Origin: Sphingomonadaceae bacterium
Lineage (GTDB): Bacteria; Pseudomonadota; Alphaproteobacteria; Sphingomonadales; Sphingomonadaceae
DNA: 37,565 nucleotides
Reading direction: 5' to 3'
Assembly (NCBI GenBank): GCA_030147805.1
Contig: JASBUR010000036.1
Location: forward strand, 1-37,565
Shown here: piece by piece, positions 32,058 through 37,565 of the stretch
Numbering within the stretch: the stretch's first letter is position 1
Layout of the letters: every line of letters starts with the position of its first letter
Program-made: the position numbers and the translations under genes
The notes under the pieces: generated by a model
Told to the model about the DNA's origin: nothing
Database searches by the model: none
What the model saw: the letters and a program-made list of their open reading frames with translations, nothing else

Positions 32058-33350
32058 CTAGAAGTCGAGGATATGCATCATCATCGGCTGGCCGATGACG
32101 CTTTCCGACGCATTCATCCGCGCCAGCGCCGCGCGCACCGCGCGCTCGGGGCCCTCGTGCGTAACCATGACGACATAGACGCCGCCGTTGGCCGCGACTC
32201 CGCGCTGGATCAGGCTTTCGATCGACACTTCCTCGTCGCGCAGCGCCGCGGTCAGCTCGGCGAGCACGCCGGGGCGGTCGGCGACGGTCAGCCGCAGATA
32301 GTAACGGCCGACATGATCGCCCTGCGGCGCCGCCGGCAGCGCACCAAGTCGGCTGGCCGGCATGGCGAACGCCGGCCCGAACTCCCCGCGAGCAACGTCG
32401 ATGAGGTCGGCGACGACCGCGCTCGCCGTCGGCCCCTCGCCGGCGCCGCGGCCCTGGAAGAACAGCCGCCCGACGAAATTGCCCTCGGCGACGACGGCGT
32501 TCAGCGAGCCGTCGACATGCGCCAGCGGATGGCCGAGCGGCACGAGGCACGGGTGGACGCGCTGGAACAGCCCGCCCGCCTCCTGCCGCGCCAGCCCGAC
32601 CAGCTTGACGCGAAAGCCGAGCGTCGCGGCATGCTTGATGTCGGCGATGTCGACCTCGCGGATGCCCTGCGTCGCCACCGCGGCGAAATCGGGCCGCGCG
32701 CCGAACGACAGGCTGGCGAGGATCGCCAGCTTGTGCGCCGCGTCGATGCCGTCGATGTCGAAGGTCGGGTCGGCCTCGGCATAGCCGAGCCGCTGCGCCT
32801 CGGCGAGCACCTCGGCGAAGGGCGAGCCGTCCTGCTCCATCGAGGTCAGGATGTAATTGCAGGTGCCGTTGAGGATGCCATAGACCTGACTGAGATCATT
32901 GGCGGCGGCGCCCTCGCGCAGGCCCTTGATCACCGGGATGCCGCCGGCGACCGCCGCTTCATATTTGAGCGCCGCCCCCGCCTTCTCGGCGCGTTCGGCG
33001 AGTTCGAGCCCGTGGTGCGCGAGCATCGCCTTGTTGGCGGTGACCAGCGCCTTGCCGCAGTCGAAGGTGGCGCGCGCCAGCGTCAGCGCCGGCCCGTCGG
33101 CGCCGCCGATCAGCTCGACGACGACGTCGACGTCGTCGCGGTGGCAGAGCTGCGTCGCGTCGTCGACCCATTCGAAGCGGCCCATGTCGACGCCGCGGTC
33201 GCGGTGCCGGTCGCGCGCCGAGACGGCGACGACCTCGATCGCCCGGTTGGCGCGGCGCTCGACGAGCGCACGGTTGGTATCGAGCAATTTGACGACGCCG
33301 GCGCCGACGGTGCCGAGGCCGGCCAGGCCGACGCGAAGGGGGGTGCTCAT
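32058..33350 (-). CDS. hom: Homoserine dehydrogenase with C-terminal ACT domain, 430 aa
   Basis: Reduces aspartate semialdehyde to homoserine, the branch to threonine and methionine. The N-terminal Rossmann domain begins LRVGLAGLGTVGAGVV. The catalytic domain has VTANKAMLAHHG, YEAAVAGGIPVIKGLREG, ILNGTCNYIL and EADPTFDIDGIDAAHKL with the catalytic Lys. The last 80 residues (YYLRLTVADRPGVLAELTAAL) are an ACT domain, the usual site of threonine feedback. Monofunctional, as no aspartokinase domain is fused. The ATG overlaps the alaC stop (ATGA), so amino-acid synthesis genes are coupled. Confidence 0.98.
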   Translation of the reverse strand: MSTPLRVGLAGLGTVGAGVVKLLDTNRALVERRANRAIEVVAVSARDRHRDRGVDMGRFEWVDDATQLCHRDDVDVVVELIGGADGPALTLARATFDCGKALVTANKAMLAHHGLELAERAEKAGAALKYEAAVAGGIPVIKGLREGAAANDLSQVYGILNGTCNYILTSMEQDGSPFAEVLAEAQRLGYAEADPTFDIDGIDAAHKLAILASLSFGARPDFAAVATQGIREVDIADIKHAATLGFRVKLVGLARQEAGGLFQRVHPCLVPLGHPLAHVDGSLNAVVAEGNFVGRLFFQGRGAGEGPTASAVVADLIDVARGEFGPAFAMPASRLGALPAAPQGDHVGRYYLRLTVADRPGVLAELTAALRDEEVSIESLIQRGVAANGGVYVVMVTHEGPERAVRAALARMNASESVIGQPMMMHILDF

Positions 33351-34564
33351 GCGCCGACCGCCTTGCTCATCGCCGGGGTGTTCACCCCCATCGACTGGAG
33401 GTAGCGCTTGATGTTGCGCGCCGCCTGCCGGATGCGATGTTCGTTCTCGACGAGCGCGATGCGGACAAAGCCCTCGCCCTCCTCGCCGAAGCCGGCACCG
33501 GGCGCCACCGCGACCTGCGCGTGCGTCAGCAGCTGTTTCGAAAATTCGAGCGAGCCGAGGTGGCGCAGCGCCGGCGGGATCGGCGCCCAGGCGAACATCG
33601 AGGCGCGCGGGCTCGGCACGTCCCAGCCGGCGCGCGCGAAGCTCTCGACCAGCACGTCGCGGCGGCGCTTGTAGAGCTGGCGCACCTCGTCGATGCAGTC
33701 CTGCGGCCCGTTGAGCGCCGCGACCGCTGCCGCCTGGATCGGCGTGAAGGCGCCGTAATCGAGATAGGATTTCACCCGCGTCAGCGCCGAGATCAGCTGC
33801 GTGTTGCCGACCGCGAAGCCGATGCGCCATCCGGCCATCGAATAGGTCTTCGACATCGAGGTGAACTCGATCGCCACGTCCTTGGCGCCCGGCACCTGCA
33901 GGATCGACGGCGTCGGCACGCCGTCGAAATAGATTTCGGCATAGGCGAGGTCGGACAGAACCCAGATGTCGTGCGCCTTCGCGAAGGCGACGACCTGTTC
34001 GTAGAAGGCAAGGTCGACGACCTCGGCGGTCGGGTTCGACGGGTAGCCAATGACGAGACAGGTCGGCTTGGGCACCGAATAGCGCACCGCGCGCTCGAGC
34101 TTCTCGAAGAAGTCGGGGCCCGGCGCCGCGGGAATCGAGCGGATCGCCGCGCCGGCGATGATAAAGCCGAACGTGTGGATCGGGTAGCTCGGGTTGGGTG
34201 CCAGCACGACGTCGCCCGGCGCGGTGATCGCCTGCGCGAGGTTGGCCAGCCCTTCCTTCGAGCCGAGCGTCACGACGATCTCGGTTTCGGGGTCGAGATC
34301 GACGTTGAAGCGGCGCTTGTAATAGGCGGCCTTGGCCTTGCGCAGCCCCGGGATGCCCTTCGATGCCGAATAGCCGTGCGCGTCGGGCTTCGCCGCGACC
34401 TCGGCGAGTTTTGCGACGACATGCGCCGGCGGCGGCGTATCGGGATTGCCCATGCCCAGGTCGATGATATCCTCACCGCGCGCTCGTGCTGCGGCCTTCA
34501 TCGCGTTCACCTCGGCGAACACGTAGGGCGGCAGACGGCGGACGCGGTAGAATTCCTCAGACAT
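33347..34564 (-). CDS. alaC: PLP aminotransferase AlaC (glutamate-pyruvate type), 405 aa
   Basis: A fold-type I aminotransferase very close to E. coli AlaC (YfdZ), which makes alanine from pyruvate and glutamate; related LL-diaminopimelate aminotransferases are the alternative. RRLPPYVFAEVNAMKAAARARGEDIIDLGMGNPD, HGYSASKGIPGLRKA, SKEGLANLAQAI, NPSYPIHTFGFIIAGA and SMSKTYSMAGWRIGF (PLP lysine) follow the AlaC pattern nearly residue by residue. The ATG at 34564 matches the family start. It is the first gene of the alaC-hom-glpX set and is divergent from phaC with an 83-bp gap. hom starts inside its stop codon. Confidence 0.95.
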   Translation of the reverse strand: MSEEFYRVRRLPPYVFAEVNAMKAAARARGEDIIDLGMGNPDTPPPAHVVAKLAEVAAKPDAHGYSASKGIPGLRKAKAAYYKRRFNVDLDPETEIVVTLGSKEGLANLAQAITAPGDVVLAPNPSYPIHTFGFIIAGAAIRSIPAAPGPDFFEKLERAVRYSVPKPTCLVIGYPSNPTAEVVDLAFYEQVVAFAKAHDIWVLSDLAYAEIYFDGVPTPSILQVPGAKDVAIEFTSMSKTYSMAGWRIGFAVGNTQLISALTRVKSYLDYGAFTPIQAAAVAALNGPQDCIDEVRQLYKRRRDVLVESFARAGWDVPSPRASMFAWAPIPPALRHLGSLEFSKQLLTHAQVAVAPGAGFGEEGEGFVRIALVENEHRIRQAARNIKRYLQSMGVNTPAMSKAVGA

Positions 34565-34647
34565 GGGGTTGTAACTTTCTTTCACACATACAGCCTTCGA
34601 GGCCGCATGCGTTATAAGCTGCCCCAAGCGTAAAAGGCGAGGCCCTG

Positions 34648-36426
34648 ATGAGCGAAACCGCACCTACCGATCCCGCGCCGACCGACGCCGCACTCGAGCA
34701 ATTCCAGCGCTGGACGCACCTCATGGGACGCGCGCAACAGCTCATGCTCGAGTTCTGGGCCAAGCAGGAGGCGCCGAGCGCCGCCAATCCCGACCCGATG
34801 GGGATGTTCGCGACCTGGCAGGCGATGGCGAACGCCGCCGTGGCGAACCCGGCCAGGGTATTCGAGGCGCAGACCGCGCTGTGGAACGACAGCGTCAAGC
34901 TCTGGACCGCCTTCCTCGGCGGCAATCTCGCCGAAGGCCCGGCGGCGGGCGCGAAGGACAAGCGCTTCGCCAGTGCGGCGTGGCGCGAGAACCCGGCGTT
35001 CGAGTTCATGCGCCAATCCTATCTGCTGAGCGCCCAGCACATCATGGACAGCGTCGGCGCGCTCGAAGGGCTCGATCCGCACGAGCGCAGCAAGGCGCAG
35101 TTCCTGACCCGGCAGTTCGTTGACGCGATGAGCCCGTCGAACTTCGCGCTGACCAACCCCGACGTGCTCGCCGCGACGCTCGAGAACAAGGGTGAAAACC
35201 TCATCAAAGGTCTCGAAAACCTGCTGCAAGACCTTGAAAACGGCCGGATGCGTATGGTCGACGAGAGCGCCTTCGAGGTCGGCCGCAACGTCGCTGTGAC
35301 GCCGGGCAAGGTGGTCTTCGAAAACCGGATGTTCCAGCTCATCCAGTACAGCCCGACCACCGACGAGGTATTCGAAACGCCGCTGCTGATCTTCCCGCCG
35401 TGGATCAACAAATTCTACATCCTCGACCTCACCGCCGAGAAGAGCTTCATCCGCTGGGCGGTCGACCAGGGGCTGACGGTGTTCGTCGTCTCCTGGGCCA
35501 ACCCGACCGAGGCGCATGCCGACGTCACGCTCGACACCTATGTGCTGGAGGGGCAGCTCGTCGCGATCGACAAGACGATCGAGGCGACCGGCGCGAAGGC
35601 GGTCAACGCCATCGGCTATTGCGTTGCCGGCACCACGCTCGCCGCGACGCTCGCCTATCTCGCCGCCAAGGGCGAAGCCGACAAGGTGTCGAGCGCCACC
35701 TTCTTCACCGCACAGGTCGACTTTTCCGAAGCCGGCGACCTGCAGATCTTCGTCGACGACGAGCAGATGGCCAACATCGAGGCGCTGTCGAAGGACAAGG
35801 GCTATCTCGACGGCCGCTACATGGCGACGACCTTCAACCTGCTGCGGTCGAACGACCTGATCTGGAACTATGTCGTCAACAACTACATGCTCGGGAAGGA
35901 CTATCTGCCCTTCGACCTGCTCTACTGGAATTCGGACGCGACCAACGTGCCCTGCGCCTGGCACGCCGGCTATCTGCGCGACATGTACCGTGACAACAAG
36001 CTCGTGGTGCCCGGCGGCATCAGCATCGCCGGCATACCGATCGACCTCACCAAGGTGAAGACGCCCGCCTATATCCAGGCCGGTCGCGAGGACCATATCG
36101 CGCCGGCGAAATCGGTCTACAAGCTGACGCACCAGTTCAAGGGCCCGATGCGCTTCGTCCTCGCCGGCTCGGGCCACATCGCCGGCGTCGTCAACCCGCC
36201 CGCCTCGGGCAAATATCAGCATTGGGTGAGCGACGCGAAGACACCGCCGGCGACGCTCGACGACTTCGTCGCCTCGGCCACCGAGGTGAAGGGCAGCTGG
36301 TGGCCCGACTGGATCAGCTGGCTGTCGGCGCGGTCGGGCAAGAAGGTGCCGGCGCGGGTGCCGGGAACGGGCAGGCTCAAGGCGATCGAGGATGCGCCGG
36401 GGCGCTATGTGAAGGCGCGGATTTAG
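34648..36426 (+). CDS. phaC: Class I poly(3-hydroxyalkanoate) polymerase PhaC, 592 aa
   Basis: Polymerises (R)-3-hydroxyacyl-CoA into storage polyester at the granule surface. The N-terminal domain (about 1-200) is the usual variable helical part. The C-terminal alpha/beta-hydrolase domain has the lipase-like box GYCVAG with nucleophile Cys325, Asp482 (GREDHIAP) and His510 (GSGHIAG), so the triad is complete. FPPWINKFYILDL, FVVSWANPT and SWWPDWISWL are class I landmarks, and length is typical. In the 83-bp gap to alaC a TTATAA at 34612-34617 may be the -10, with no convincing -35. No phaA, phaB, phasin or depolymerase gene is in the window. An IS630 element lies 90 bp after its stop. Confidence 0.98.
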   Translation: MSETAPTDPAPTDAALEQFQRWTHLMGRAQQLMLEFWAKQEAPSAANPDPMGMFATWQAMANAAVANPARVFEAQTALWNDSVKLWTAFLGGNLAEGPAAGAKDKRFASAAWRENPAFEFMRQSYLLSAQHIMDSVGALEGLDPHERSKAQFLTRQFVDAMSPSNFALTNPDVLAATLENKGENLIKGLENLLQDLENGRMRMVDESAFEVGRNVAVTPGKVVFENRMFQLIQYSPTTDEVFETPLLIFPPWINKFYILDLTAEKSFIRWAVDQGLTVFVVSWANPTEAHADVTLDTYVLEGQLVAIDKTIEATGAKAVNAIGYCVAGTTLAATLAYLAAKGEADKVSSATFFTAQVDFSEAGDLQIFVDDEQMANIEALSKDKGYLDGRYMATTFNLLRSNDLIWNYVVNNYMLGKDYLPFDLLYWNSDATNVPCAWHAGYLRDMYRDNKLVVPGGISIAGIPIDLTKVKTPAYIQAGREDHIAPAKSVYKLTHQFKGPMRFVLAGSGHIAGVVNPPASGKYQHWVSDAKTPPATLDDFVASATEVKGSWWPDWISWLSARSGKKVPARVPGTGRLKAIEDAPGRYVKARI

Positions 36427-36530
36427 CCGGCCGCCGCCCGTTGCAGCGACTAGCCCCATGAACGAGCATGCCCCCTGCCGGAGGGCGGGAGACGGCAGCA
36501 ACCTGATGGTCAGTCTAGAGCGCGTTTGGT

Positions 36531-37473
36531 TTAGTTGCACACGTACCCGGCGTGGCGAAGATAGTTTGCGCACTCGGTTGGTGAGAAGCGATCGAGAAGA
36601 TCGCCGATGCGTCGCCATGTGTCGTGGATGGTTCGCTCGTCGGCCTTGCGCAGGAGCGCTTTGAGCTTCGCGAACACCTGCTCGATAGGGTTCAGGTCGG
36701 GACTGTAGGGCGGCAGGAACAGCAGGTGAGCACCGGCGCGGCGGATGGCCTGGCGCACCGCCTTGCTCTTGTGGCTTCCCAGATTGTCGAGCACCACGAC
36801 GTCGCCGGGCCGCAGCGTTGGCACGAGCGCCTGTTCGACCCAGGCGAGGAACCACGCCCCGTTGATCGGCCCGTCGATCACCAGCGGGGCATGAATGCCG
36901 TCGTGGCGAAGTGCAGCCAGGAAGGTCATCGTGGTCCAGTGACCATGAGGGACCTTCGCCAGCAGCCGTTCGCCGCGCCGGGCGCGGCCGTGAGTGCGGG
37001 TCATGTTGGTCTTGGCCCATGTCTCGTCGATGAAGACCAGGCGGCGCGGGTCAAGCCGGTGCTGATGCCGCTTCCACCGCTCTCGCTTCCTCGCCACGTC
37101 CGGCCTGTCTTGTTCGGCGGCGTGCAGCGTTTTTTTTGAAGCTGAGCCCCTCACGCTTGAGGAAGGCCCACACCGACCAGTCGCCCGCCTTCACGCCGCG
37201 CTCCGCCAGCTCGACGACCAGCGCCCGGATCGTCAGATCCGGCTTCTCGGCGAGCCGGGCCAGAAGCCAGTCCCGCTCCCCCGCCAGCACCGATCGCCGG
37301 TAACCGCCCATCCGCCGCGGCTTCGGGCTCCCCTCAGACCGCGCCCGCGCCGTCCACTTCACTGCCGCCGAAGCGCTGATCCCAAACCGACGCGCCGCCG
37401 AGCGACAGCTCTCCCCAACCGAAACCGCAGCAACAACCCGTTCCCGCAAATCCATTGAATAGGCACGAGGCAT
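36531..37473 (-). CDS. IS630-family transposase, two frames joined by a shift at an A8 run
   Basis: The first part (37473 down to 37128 or so) holds the helix-turn-helix DNA-binding region: [39 protein letters not shown]. It runs into [14 protein letters not shown] and then leaves the family. The second part begins in another frame at [21 protein letters not shown] and carries the DDE catalytic residues: FIDETWA (Asp), [11 protein letters not shown] (Asp) and [15 protein letters not shown] (Glu). The frames meet at eight A (37137-37130). A shift of +1, or slippage losing one A, gives FKKT as in single-frame relatives. GGGAGG precedes the ATG. All catalytic residues are intact, so the element may be active. 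Confidence 0.9.
37130..37137 (-). other. A8 slippery site in the IS630 transposase gene
   Basis: Eight consecutive A on the coding (minus) strand, right where the first frame (FKKN, ending 37051) must pass to the second (KKTLHAAEQ). Runs of this length favour ribosomal or transcriptional slippage, a known control on transposase amount in this family. Confidence 0.8.
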
Positions 37474-37565
37474 AAGGGCTGGCCTCCCATCCAGCCCCAA
37501 CCTTGAATCACAATCCAAGCGCTCGGGGAATCCCGCGATTCGAACTAAGCCGACGACGCTCTAGG

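Larger units (their letters stand above)
36516..37563 (-). mobile_element. IS630-family insertion sequence, complete, flanked by TA
   Basis: About 1.04 kb. Outer ends start GAGCG at both sides next to TA (36516-36517 and 37562-37563), as expected for IS630 elements, which duplicate TA. The terminal inverted repeats are imperfect, about 20 bp: left CTAGAGCG then GG, TTAGTT; right, reversed, CTAGAGCG then GG, CTTAGTT. One transposase gene, read in two frames, fills the element. It sits 90 bp after phaC and reaches almost to the window end. Confidence 0.9.

Noticed and set aside
34572..34600. TGTAACT before phaC as a fourth ECF promoter
   Set aside because: At a 16-bp distance the sequence reads GCCTT, not CGAA, so only the -35 matches.
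36475..36498. CTGCCG/CGGCAG hairpin after phaC as a terminator
   Set aside because: Only 6 bp with a 12-base loop and no T run; too weak to list.
36458..36664. A 68-codon frame starting between phaC and the IS
   Set aside because: No ribosome-binding site, runs into the IS end in an arbitrary frame and has no recognisable features.
34612..37020. An 802-codon open frame on the minus strand across phaC
   Set aside because: Antisense to phaC, which has a full catalytic triad; the long frame has no recognisable motif and crosses the IS boundary.
37301..37335. GTAACC within the IS630 transposase gene as an ECF promoter
   Set aside because: No CGAA at the right distance and it lies inside a coding region.

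Overview
The window is a GC-rich (high-60s percent by eye) stretch of chromosome that fits an alphaproteobacterium of the Sphingomonadaceae type. Pointers are the block hom-glpX-recJ-tRNA-Glu, an ECF sigma factor paired with an NrsF-type anti-sigma factor, a large TonB-dependent receptor without siderophore features, a class I PHA synthase, and heavy use of 4-base ATGA/GTGA overlaps between genes. The species assignment is inference; no rRNA gene is present.

Layout. 1-2016 (+): 3' end of thiC and an alpha/beta hydrolase. 2043-5777 (-): four overlapping genes (GST, AhpD-like, 4-TM protein, NmrA-like reductase) behind a MocR-type regulator. 6001-10129 (+): a DUF4336 protein, then an M13 metallopeptidase lying between a truncated and an intact copy of an SMP-30-like gene. 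10185-12989 (+): an operon of a cysteine-tailed MarR regulator, a DUF1223 protein, a membrane cytochrome b and a Tat-exported molybdopterin oxidoreductase. 12993-17240: a mixed stretch with a short-chain dehydrogenase, a monothiol glutaredoxin, a DCC-family protein, a secreted propeller-like protein and a DapA-family protein that lacks the catalytic lysine. 17391-18194 (+): a DUF1499 membrane protein. 18175-28778 (-): a run of nine genes headed by the ECF sigma factor and NrsF, continuing through two FAD oxidoreductases (one fused to a TVP38/DedA-like membrane domain), DUF3047, a DoxX-like protein, the TonB receptor, a concentrative nucleoside transporter and a CDP-alcohol phosphatidyltransferase. 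28993-34564 (-): tRNA-Glu, recJ, a pair of palindromic repeats, glpX, hom and alaC, with phaC divergent at 34648. The window ends with an IS630-family element (36516-37563).

The strongest new observation is a shared promoter. Three sites read TGTAAC(C/T)-N16-CGAA(T/C): before the ECF gene, before the TVP38-oxidoreductase fusion (its -35 lies on the stop codon of the preceding gene), and before the DUF1499 gene on the other strand. This makes the region a candidate self-contained ECF/NrsF stress regulon with a membrane redox module and DUF1499 as output. Two further points are the M13 peptidase cassette flanked by a 218-bp, about 95% identical direct repeat with a BlaI/MecI-like palindrome inside its promoter, and the MarR redox operon with a perfect 7-bp-arm palindrome before it.
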